Under the pieces are notes generated by a model, which saw nothing but the letters and a program-made list of their open reading frames with translations, had not been told where the DNA came from and did no database searches. A stretch of DNA of 64,000 nt from Omphiscola glabra. Its lineage: Eukaryota; Mollusca; Gastropoda; Lymnaeidae. Position numbers and translations under genes: made by a program. The stretch covers positions 9,259,793-9,323,792 of the forward strand of contig OZ024798.1 of assembly GCA_964017045.1 (NCBI GenBank). Direction: 5' to 3'. This document shows positions 44,405 to 56,400 of this stretch, piece by piece (positions within the stretch are counted from its first letter, which is position 1; each line of letters opens with the position of its first letter).

Positions 44405-44464
44405 ATGACAGTACCCGAAGACAACATGTATCAGACACATCACCTGCCGGAGCCTGTCACTCAG
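44405..44464 (+). CDS. HUNK: HUNK exon 1 (start codon)
   Basis: Twenty codons beginning Met-Thr-Val-Pro-Glu-Asp and ending ...EPVTQ before a GTAAGT donor, phase 0. The start is chosen because an in-frame TGA lies five codons upstream (44387-44389) and phase 0 fits exon 2. A second Met is at codon 8. The N-terminus is shorter than in human HUNK. This short exon rests on context rather than homology, so another first exon is possible. Confidence 0.65.
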
Positions 44465-47400
44465 GTAAGTCTCACCTGTCACGAGGAACAATCAATATAA
44501 GTTGACAAATATCAAAGTTTAACTAGATAAAAAGAGAAGTACAAACATGCACACACGATTGCCGTAGAGGAAAACGGGTCAAAGGTTTGTGATTTTAAAT
44601 ATTTGTTCTGCAGTGAATGTCTTTGTCCTAGTTTTGCAATTGTGGCAGACGTCACGGTTGCTGCGGTGATCGTTGACCTGGCTGCTATGGGACCTGGTTG
44701 CTATGGTGATCGTTGACCTGGTTGCTATGGGGATCATCGTATCTTGCCACGTAACAAATTTTTGACACAGTGGGTTAAATAAAATACTTCTAATGGTAAA
44801 GTAGTGCCAATAGGGGTCTTGGGATTCCATACATAAAGACGAGTGGAGAGTGAGCAATTTATTTGGTACATAAAGACGATATGATAGTGAACAAGTTTTT
44901 TGATACATACAGACAGGTGGAGAGTGAACAAGTTATTTGGTACATAAAGACAAGTGGAGAGTGAACAAGTTATTTGATACATAAAGACAAGTGGAGAGTG
45001 AGCAAGTTATTTGATACATAAAGACAAGTGGAGAGTGAGCAAGTTATTTGACACATAAAGACGAGTGGAGAGTGAACAAGTTATTTGACACATAAAGACA
45101 AGTGGAGAGTGAACAAGTTATTTGATACACTAAGACAAGTGGAAAGTTGAACAAGTTAAATTGAAAGAAATTTCCATGACAACGTTGGGATAGGTGGCTC
45201 AAAGAATCACTGCCAGGGGTGCAGGGTATAGCACTGCATGGTTTGCTGAATGTGTTGTTTAAGAAAGTGCTAAGTGTATTGTTTTAGACAGTGCCTATTG
45301 TTGCTAAAGACATTGCTAAATGTGTTTTTAAAGACATTGCTAAATGTGTTGTTAAAGACATTGCTAAATGTGTTGTTAAAGACAGTGCTAAATGTGTTGT
45401 TAAAGACAGTGCTAAATGTGCTGTTAAAGACAGTGCTAAATGTGCTGTTAAAGACAGTGCTAAATGTGCTGTTAAAGACAGTGCTAAATGTGCTGTTAAA
45501 GACAGTGCTAAATGTGCTGTTAAAGACAGTGCTAAATGTGCTGTTAAAGACAGTGCTAAATGTGCTGTTAAAGACAGTGCTAAATGTGCTGTTAAAGACA
45601 GTGCTAAATGTGCTGTTAAAGACAGTGCTAAATGTGCTGTTAAAGACAGTGCTAAATGTGCTGTTAAAGACAGTGCTAAATGTGCTGTTAAAGACAGTGC
45701 TAAATGTGCTGTTAAAGACAGTGCTAAATGTGCTGTTAAAGACAGTGTTAAATGTGCTGTTAAAGACAGTGCTAAATGTGCTGTTAAAGACAGTGCTAAA
45801 TGTGCTGTTAAAGACAGTGCTAAATGTGCTGTTAAAGACAGTGCTAAATGTGCTGTTAAAGACAGTGCTAAATGTGCTGTTAAAGACAGTGCTAAATGTG
45901 CTGTTAAAGACAGTGCTAAATGTGCTGTTAAAGACAGTGCTAAATGTGCTGTTAAAGACATTGCTAAATGTGCTGTTAAAGACATTGCTAAATGTGCTGT
46001 TAAAGACAGTGCTAAATGTGCTGTTAAAGACAGTGCTAAGTGTGCTGTTAAAGACAGTGCCAAATGTGCTGTTAAAGACAGTGCTAAATGTGCTGTTAAA
46101 GACAGTGCTAAATGTGCTGTTAAAGACAGTGCTAAATTTGCTGTTAAAGACAGTGCTAAATGTGCTGTTAAAGACAGTGCTAAATGTGGTGGCTGCTGTA
46201 CCTGTTACTGAATAGTTTGTTAAATTTTTTTTTTTAAACCCGAATGGCGTCGAATGTGGTGCTGCTCTTGTGGTGTTTTAGGGAGTGGGGGGGGGGGGGG
46301 TTAACCTGAGCCGAACAAACGGTACTACGTTATGTGCCTGTTTTTTTTTATGGTCCATTTCAATTCTGTTATTTTTTTTTCTGCCAGGTCAAAAAGGATC
46401 TCATCAAATCATTTGCTCACTCCAAGCGGGTCGGCAGCTACTTGCTGGGCAGGACCTTGGGGGTGGGCAGCTTCGCCAAAGTCAAGGAAGGCCTTCACCT
46501 GACGACAGGAGAAAAAGTAAGTTTCTGCCGCTTCTTATTTTTTCCAGAAACATTTGTAATCGCAACCCACCTTTCAGTTACTCTATATACCCCCCACCCC
46601 CCACACCCACATTACCACCACCCTAAAGTAGCTATTTTTGACATGGTGAAAAAAAAGCCAACCCTGACCTGGTTGCTGGGATGAGAATCTCAAAAAGAAC
46701 ACAAGCTACTGTAAAACAATGCTTGCTGGCATGGGCGTATCAACCAGTAACTCAAATTAAAAACTCCACAAAAAATGTGCTAAAGAAGAATTTTTCAAAA
46801 ATCTTTACATATATTAACATAAATCTCAACACTTAAGGGGAATAAACAACAAACACCGGGGGGGGGGAGGGGGGGGAGAAATTAAGACATTAAAAAACGA
46901 AGTGGCTATTGGTACCCGGGTACCAGAATTGAGAGGTTGGGATTAAAATACGATTTAAAATATTATTATTGGGTTTGTAAGACCAAATGTGGTATCAAAT
47001 GAAAGATAATTGAATGTACTATACGCTTGCAAACTTAATTCTTCATTTTAACTAAAATAAACTACCACAAATGGCATCCGAATAGCATTAGTCAAAATGG
47101 ACCCAGACACGCAGCGCCGCCATTCGCACACGGGTACCATTAGGCTCAATGCTATTGGGATGTCATTTGTGGTAGTTTATTTTAGTAAAACTGAAGAATT
47201 AAGATTACAAACGTATAGTACATTCAGTTATCTTTCATTTGATGCCTCGTTTGGTCTTACAAACCCAACAAATTATATTTTAAATCGTTTTTTAATCCCA
47301 ACCTCTCAATTCTGGTACCCGTGTACCAATAGGTGCAGCCTTTAAAAAAAAAGTCCTTGGGTGGGGGGGGGGGGCTGAGTAAACAAAGCCATCACGACCT

Positions 47401-50400
47401 CACCGGAAGTAAATTGCTCCCACACTCTCGTTGCCAAACAGTTTAATTCTCCGGCGCGTGTGCCGCGCATGTCACTTCAGTGCACGTGTCTTCGTGACGT
47501 GTTTCCGTCGTTGTTTGAGTCTGGAAAGTATCGGCGTTTGAAGGGTTTCAGTACAGAGATGACAAGTATCATCGGCATAATATTGCGGAGAAAATCTACA
47601 AAGGGAGGCCTCTGTGTGGGTCATATCGGTAGACATGATTGATACGTGGGGCTGTGCATACAAATCATTGTTTATAAGTACGATACCAAGGGGACCAACC
47701 TGAAGGTGGTATCGCAATTTTAGAAAATTGCCATGTGGAAAAAAATAATTGCGAGGGAAGTCTTTATTCAAAGGATCGATACCCGAGTAGTCAAACAATG
47801 GTAGTGAGATTTAAATAGGAAAAACTGTTTGTGTGTGTGTGTGTGTGTGTCAAATGACAATAGTGATACCCTGTTCATGAGTACAGTTTACACAAAGTGA
47901 CAGATGACGTAAGTGGTCTACTAATGGAATCTACTTGAGACGGAGCCGTGGTCACGAGGGGGAGGAGTTGACCTGTCTCAAATGTTACTGTAAAAGCTTC
48001 TTCTTTTGTTAAGCCATAAACTCTTAAAGAAAAAAAACCGCTTCATTTCACACTTGAGACCCACTGTTGCCACCCGTAAATAAATTTACGAATAGTTCGT
48101 AAACATTTGTCTTCTCAACATTTAAAAAAAATATTTCCTTGAATCTCCTTGTTCTTTGCATTATTTCCTTCAATTTTCGGACAATTTATCCCCGTGTCTG
48201 TGAAAGGCTCCGTCTAATATATTCTATTCAAACCACTGCCACCACCAGTCACACCGCTGCCCCCCCAAACCGCTGCCCCCCCAAACAGCTGCCCCCAAAA
48301 CAATGCCACCACCACCCAAACCACTGCCACCCAAACCACTGCCACCCAAACCACTGCCCTCCAAACCACTGCCACCACCACCCAAACCACTGCCGCCCAA
48401 ACCACCGCCACCCAAACCACTGCCACCCAAACCACTGCCCCCCAAACCACTGCCACTACCACCTAAACCACTGCCACCACCACCCAAACCACTGCCACCA
48501 CCACCTTTACTGCAACCACCCAAACCGCTACTAAAAATTATAACAAAACTAATTTCGTATTTTGTTGGCGCCTTTAAGATGACGCCCAATTTGATCCCAC
48601 CAGCTCTCCGAGCCTTAGGGCCGGTGCCGGCAAGCGCTGGTGTGTCCACAACTAGGTTGAAATATCGTTTACAGAGATTATATTCTTTTATTCTTTAAAA
48701 TAGCAAGAGACTGATATGAGGCTGCCACGACTCAACCACCCCAATCACACCCAACCACCCCAACCACACCCAATCACCCCAACCACCCCCAACCCCCGCC
48801 CCCCCCCCCGTTAAAGTCAAGGCAGGTTAGCGTTGTCCAAACATTCCATTTCCGGTGTTCAATGTTATATCATAACTTGTGTTAAAAATTGGGCGGAACG
48901 AAAAAAGCAGCGCCACGGTCTACAGCACCTCGAAAAAAAAAAGAGACATTGAGACAGATCAATAAATTCTTCCACCGAATTCATTCAGTCTGGTAACAAC
49001 GAAATGCAACACGAAGAAAACAAAAAAAAAAAACAATTCGTGAAAGTCGTGGACAGTTCGCTATGGAAGCCGAATTGGTGATCAGAAGTTTGACCTAGTT
49101 AAAAAAAATAAAATAAGTACATTTTTAATACAGCTCAATTTTAACTCCCCCACCCACCTCCCCTCCCTAAAAAAGTACCACCACAGCTGACCTGCTCTGG
49201 ATTAAGGCATTCCAGGCAGGATTAGTCCAAACGATTCCAACAGCGAACGGCCATTTGTGCCGTCACGGGTGGCTGCCTGTCTTCAAAATCTCAGAACGAT
49301 TTCTTTAAGAACGTTAAAGCCGGGGATACCTCGCCTGCATATTTTCATCCCTTTAAATATATGCAGACATTCAGTTTGTAAATTCGCGGGGGGTCATACG
49401 CCTCCCCCAAAGCGCCCCCCAACGGCTCCACCCTCACTGCCCCATCCTCACCCCATTTCTTTCCTTGAATCTTTATTAACCATATCTCATTATAAAATAG
49501 CATTATTCATGTTACGTCACGCCCTGTCTCCAAAATCAAGTTTGCAAGGTTTAGTATCTAGGGTTCAAACCTCGAGTGTTTAATTTCTAAGGTTTAATAT
49601 CTAGGGTTTAATTCATAGTGCTTAATTTTTAGGGTTTAGTTTCCAGGGTTTAATCTTTAGGGTTTAGCTGGATATTTTGCGTTGCGCTACGCTCGAGGGA
49701 CGATGTTTCGGCCGACCCTCTCCATCACTGTCGTTATTCGTGAACAAGACTATTAAAATTTAGTTATGCAGAAAAGGATCTTTTAATATGTATAGTTTAC
49801 CACACCCGCAATGCACCCTTAAAACGACTCAAAATGTTATTATATGTATGGTGATATAGTTGTCAAGACAGGGATTTTGGACACATTATCGAAGTCTGCT
49901 CCCTGGTAATACCCTTGTCATCGGATCAACCAACCATAACATCTGTACGGAATACCAGACTCGAATGAACCGACATGCCATTCCTTTTACCACCTCACCC
50001 TGCAAGCGTTGTGGTGTCGTTCTTCTTACAACCTCACCCTGTAAACCATGGTGTGCCATTCCTTTTACAACCTCACCCTGTAAACCATGGTGTGCCATTC
50101 CTTTTACAACCTCACCCTGTAAACCATGGTGTGCCATTCCTTTTACAACCTCACCCTGTAAACCATGGTGTGCCATTCCTTTTACAACCTCACCCTGTAA
50201 ACCATGGTGTGCCATTCCTTTTACAACCTCACCCTGTAAACCATGGTGTGCCATTCCTTTTACAACCTCACCCTGTAAGCCTTGTGGTGTCATTCTTCTT
50301 ACAACCTCACCCTGTAAACCATGGTGTGTCATTCCTTTTACAACCTCATCCTGTAAGCGTTGTGGTGTCATTCTTCTTACAACCTCACCATGTAAACCTT

Positions 50401-53400
50401 GTTGCAAAACGAAAGACTTCACCACAACGCACGATTGCTATTAATTCCTCAACATGCTAAGCCACTGTTTTCATATGTGCGGGTAGCCGTGACGAGACGC
50501 AAAGAGTTTTAAAATTTGTACTTTCTCAAGGAGGCCAAAATCGATTTTGAATTGTTTTATCAGATCGATTATTCGATTAAGAATTTGGAGAACAAAAATT
50601 AATTGATTATTCCATATTCCGTTCAGTTTTCCCCCCATCCCTAGGTCTGCACTTTAATGGACATCGATAAATATCGTCTGCTGCTTCCAATGACCAGTTC
50701 TCCGCGGTAGCTTAAAAATAAATGTTAATTTTCTTCAACATAGGGATTCTAAAATTAACATACTAAAATGCCCTGAAGTTGTTTTGCATGGAAGTAATGA
50801 AGTGGTGCTTGAGAATGATTCTTAGGAGGCAACTGGTTTTAAATTGCATTCCTTATATCTAAATAATTCATTTCACTCTATGCCAGGGTCTGTAAAAATT
50901 TATTAAAAAATCAAAAAAAAAAATAAAAAAAAATCGAAAAAATCAAAACGGCAGAGTCGAAGATGCCATACAAATCAAAACAGGACCGCAGCCACTTTGG
51001 TTTTTCTTTCGCCTCTTCGTCCTCGAGGAACAGCGGCCGATCTTCATCGACGTCTGTCATCCTTTCTAGGACATAGGTCACCTACAAGTGTCCTCCAGGT
51101 ATCACGATCCTGAGCCAATCTCTCTAGCCACCCCCTCCCCCCCACACGCAAGTGTGGCCAAGCTTCTTGGTACCTGCTTCCACTTCACGGAGCCAAGTGT
51201 TCGTCGGCATTGCCTCTTTTTCCGTTTCCCTTTAGTGTTCCAGAGCCACTTTAGTACCCTGCTCTAAAAGTTCACAACATGATTGTACACTTATTTTCAA
51301 AACGTAGTTTTTTTTGAGTGACCTACTTTAATATGGTGCCAGGTCTTACAATTTTTGGAAGTGTGACGAACGGTCAGTTAAACTTTGTTATGTTTTATTT
51401 TCTAGGTCGCTATAAAAGTCATCGACAAGAAGCGAGCAAAGACAGACAACTATGTTCGGAAAAACTTGAGGAGGGAAGGGAAGCTACTCCAGCTTATTAG
51501 ACACCCGAATATTGTCTCCCTTTTCGAGGTGATGGAGACGGACAACTCGTACTACCTGGTAACAGAATTATGCCGGTAAGGAGAACAAAAAGACTCGTAT
51601 GTATTTGATTATATACGTGTACATAAAAATATAGGGTGGATTTTCACTAAACAATATGTATAGGTCGTGGGGAAAAAAATAAATATCGGGACATAAATTC
51701 TGTTAAGATAGAATGAGCTTACAAAAGTACGGCCCTGTGTAGATTATAATACAATACAAGAATTTTCATCTTGTTACAGAAATCTAGGAACACACAAAAA
51801 AAAAAAAAAAAATACAATTACTAAGTGTACGTCCTTACTAAATTCAGGCAAAAAGATTTTTTAAAATAATATTTTAAAAAAATATATTTATAAAAGTATT
51901 TTTCACTTAAAAGTTACATACAAAATGCTTATGTCCATATGGAATTAGGGTCCATGAAATTCACGAAATTAGACATTTATCTCGTTTTTTTGTTTCGTCA
52001 TTACTTTTGGAAAGTTACTGAAGTCATTTGCGCCTCTAGGGTTAATTAGAAGTCTCGAAACATATCATAAAAAAGATTTTCATAAAATAATGGGTTCATT
52101 AAAAAAAAAAACAACACTAACGATTACTTTATGAGTAATCAGAGTAATGACACTTCGTACCGCATGCTTACTAACAAATTAAACATTGATAATGGAGTTT
52201 TACATTTGTTTCACACTATTTCGGTTTTTTGGTTTTTATGCCATTGATTAACGAACGAACGCACCGGGATTGCGTTAAAACACACTTTGGAGACGTCTGT
52301 TCTAACTGACCCTATTTCAACATATCAAAAAAACAAACAAAACCAAACAGTTATTTTAAAAAATGGCTCAGACATTTGCAAACCACAAACCACAACCCAC
52401 ACATGAAAAAAAACCCAATTAAAAAAAAAATATATATTTTATTCCAAAGTGAACACCTGAATCAACACCTCTGAACACGTAAATCAATCGAACCAATTTT
52501 GTTGAGAGAACGCTACTAAAATGATAGACATTGTTTGAACTTGCGTTTACAGGGGCGGAGATCTCATGGAGTACATATCGGCCAAGAAGAGGCTCCCGGA
52601 GGCGGAGGTGTCCAAGTTCATCCGCCAGATCGTCTCGGCCGTAGATTATTTGCACCGGAGCGGAATAATACACAGGTAAGACACTGTCACCACGCCGGGG
52701 CACGCCAAGTGCTTTATATAAGGAGTTCATTATATCTGATTCATTTATGTCAATATGTCTTCTTCAAAAATAAGTTTTGGTCAAGCTGCACATCTTTAAA
52801 AAGATTATTTGTTTCGTAAACGCCCTATTTCTAAGTTAGCTGCTTCATTTCCGACTTCTGTGGTAGAGATTATAAGAATAATATTTACCTTACTAATTTG
52901 GATGTCGAGACAATTCCCAAAACGGCTATCAACCCATATCCAAGGGACCACCGCGGGTGAATCGAACCCTCTACCCTGTGGGTTGACAGCCAAAAACAAC
53001 CACAGCAACAACCTACGTATAATCTCGAAGAGAGCGCTAACTTGCATTAATCCGACTACTGAATAATTTGTCACGGTGGGAACTTCAATAGATTGAAATG
53101 CAAATCAGTCACCGTTTACGCAAAGTGATACGAATCTTAAAGGGAAACAAACCCAACATAATACCTGTTAAAACTATTAACATCATCATCATCAATGGCA
53201 CTACAGCCCATGGAGGACTCTGGTCTGCTTCCCCGCACCCTTGCACTCATTGCATTTAGAAATTTCCCCGGCTTTTATCTCCATGCACAGACACAGCCCC
53301 CCCCCCCACAAGCTAATGTCAATCCATCTCCACGTCGTCAATCCATCTCTACATCGTCAGTCCATCTCTAAGTCGTCAATCCATCTCTACGTCGTCAGTC

Positions 53401-56400
53401 CATCTCTAAGTCGTCAGTCCATGTCTAAGTCGTCAGTCCATCTCTAAGTCGTCAGTCCATCTCTAAGTCGTCAATCCATCTGTACGCTATCAATCCGTCT
53501 CGAATTTGAATAAACGCTTAGCCGCCCGCCCCTTCTCTCTAGTCTGTAAACCACTTTTTCTCCTCTATCCTCTGCCAATTCTCTCACGTTGTCCTATCCA
53601 GCGCTGCATATCTATGTTCTTATTGTCGTGACTGTGGTCACGTCTTCGAACCACACCAAAAAAAAGATTGAAATTTCACATCGATATATGAGGAGGGTTA
53701 GGGGTGGATAACGACGAAACAAGCTGCCATTTTACGTCAGAATATAAAATACGAGTGATATAAGATGTAACGTCATAAGACACCGGGAATGCTAGCAATA
53801 AAGTGTCTAATTGCTCTACTCTGCCCTTTCGAAATCTTATCATTAATTAAGTGACAGGCGTTGAAGGATTTCGTGACAGGACGACAGGGTCCGTCGATTC
53901 TCTGATGTCATTACCGCTTCCTTTCCCAGCATGCCCCCGGCGTGGTATCAAAGATGCATGAAACGCGCGCGCTAACCAGGCGTCCGTCTCTGAATAATTG
54001 ATGTACTAGCCACTTCAGACACACACACACACACACGGACACACGGATGGTCACACTTCTATGGGAACCTCGAGTGGTGTTGTTTGGGGGGCACCCACGT
54101 TTGTAGAATATGCTGTCATGACATGCGACACAGTTATTGTCTAGTCCAGCGGTTCTCAACCTTCCTGATGCCGCGACCCTTTAATGCAGTTCCTCATGTT
54201 CTGGCGACCCCTAAGAACAAACTTATTGTCGTTGATACTTCATAACGTTAGAGTATGTGTGTTTTCCGATGGTCTTAGGCGACCCTTGTGAAAGAGTCGT
54301 GCGGCCCACAAAGGGGTCGCGACCCACAGGTTGAGAAACGCTTGTCTAGTCTGTTTCATATTTCGTTATGGCACGGTCCCACACCCCCCACCCCCCCCCC
54401 CCAGTTTTGTATCTCCTATGATGTGGACAGGGTTTCAATACATATTGTGCAGAAAGTGAGCAGTTCTCCCTCCTCTCTCTGTCATAGCCTCCCTCCCTCC
54501 CACGGATCTCTTTTTTTCTCTGCCCATCTCTTTAGCTTTCTCTCATTTCTTGTTCTCTCACTACAAATCCCAAAACTCCCTTTCTCTTCTATCTACACAC
54601 TCCACTCGTCTCCCTATTTCAGCCACATCTAATTTTTCTACTCCCTTCACCCCCTGATTCTCTCGCTGTCTCTCTCTTCTCTCCCCCCTCTTTACTTACA
54701 TGCTGTGCAGGTTCCCAAAGCCATGTTCCCTAAATAAGGGTCTTCTATGGGTTTGTTAGCTCAAACAGTAAACTAAAGTAAAAAAAAAACATATTTAAAA
54801 TAAATTTTCTTTTTTAATTGGTGTCTTGATGTATTATGACATTGTTAAAAATTTTATACTCCCATTTCGCATATAACTTTGTTTCTATAAAATGGGGTCG
54901 CAGATGGAGTTGGTTCTATAAATTAAAGTCGTATATCACTTAGCTTCTATATAAAAGGGGCCGTGACTACAAAACAGGGTCGAGCACCACGGGTATGATG
55001 ATTTCAGATGTTTAATTTTGAGTCTTTGAAAAGTTCAACAAATAATGTTCATAACCCTCACTGATACTAAATGACAACTTTATTGAACGTGCCTCACAGA
55101 CGGCATCCCATTTAACTCTTCTTGTCCTCCATTGTTGCAGAGATCTGAAAATCGAGAATCTTCTCTTGGACTCCAACAAGGACATCAAACTCATAGGTGA
55201 GTAGTGAAATACAAAAACCTGGATGTGTTCTGTAACCCAAACCCTCGTAACAAAAAATGCCAGCGTTTCATGTCGGGGCGTCCAATAACATCTGCCACTT
55301 TTTTTTCAGTTAAAATCCTACTGCAGCAAAACCGAAAATAGAAACAAATTGCCCTTTACAAAAGGTATAGACGCAACATATATGGGAGGGGGGAAAGGAG
55401 GGGGCGGAGTAAGTGCCCCTTGACACTCCCCCTCCCCCATAGCGAGGCTCATGGTTAACATTCGCACCAATTTTAAAATTCTTTTAAAAGGAGATTTTTG
55501 CCGGTTAAAGTCAAAAGACAAAAAGAAAAAAACAAACAAAAAAACATTTAAATCAGTGGTTCTCAACCTTCTTAATGCCACGACCCTTAAATACAGTTCC
55601 TCATGTTGTGGCGACCCCGAACCACACAATTACTTTCGTTGCTACTTCATAACGGTAGAGTATATGTGTTTTTCCGATGGTCTTAGGCGACCCCTGTGAA
55701 AGGGCCGCTCGGCTCCCCCAAAGTGGTTGCGACCCACATGTTGAGAACATCTGATTTAAACTATGCTAACAAAAAAAAACAACGTATGGATGATTAAACA
55801 CAAATCATCGTGATGTAGATAGATGACTTTATTTTGTCATGTTTCGAATACAAAAAACAAAACAAAACAAAAACAAACTACAACTCGGTTTCTTCTCAAC
55901 TTCTTTCAGACTTTGGCCTCAGTAACTTCATCAAAGTGGCCAACTCTCCGGATGGCACGAGAGCCCAGGAGTTTTGCGTCACGCAGTGCGGCAGCCCCGC
56001 GTACGCCGCCCCTGAACTTCTCAACCACGAGAAATATGGACTTCAAGTCGACCTCTGGAGCATGTAAGTATATTGTCTGAGTGCACTAGGGTATTGTCTG
56101 ACTGCAGTAGGGTATTGTCTGAGTGCACTAGGGTATTGTCTGACTGCACTAGGGTATTGTCTGACTGCAGTAGGGTATTGTCTGACCACAGTAGGGTTTT
56201 GCCTGACCGTACTAGGGTATTGTCTGAGTGCACTATGGTATTGTCTGACTGCAGTAGGGTATTGTCTGACTGCACTAGGGTATTGTCTGACTGCACTAGG
56301 GTATTGTCTGACTGCACAAGGGTATTGTCTGACTACCCTAAGGTAATGTCTGGCCGCACTAGGGTATTTTCTGACTGCACTAGGGTATGGTCTGACTGCA

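Noticed and set aside
45274..46215. 313-, 306- and 259-codon open frames
   Set aside because: They are overlapping translations of one 24-bp tandem repeat in HUNK intron 1, open on both strands, with no domain.
49545..49675. Internal telomere-like TTTAGGG sequence
   Set aside because: Spacing and sequence vary too much; no run of perfect hexamers or heptamers.
49860..50460. Cysteine-patterned CAIPFTTSPCKPW repeat protein, possibly secreted
   Set aside because: A 39-bp minisatellite in an intron; open in two forward frames and one reverse frame, no signal peptide.
52419..52730. 103-codon minus-strand frame
   Set aside because: Antisense shadow of HUNK exon 4.
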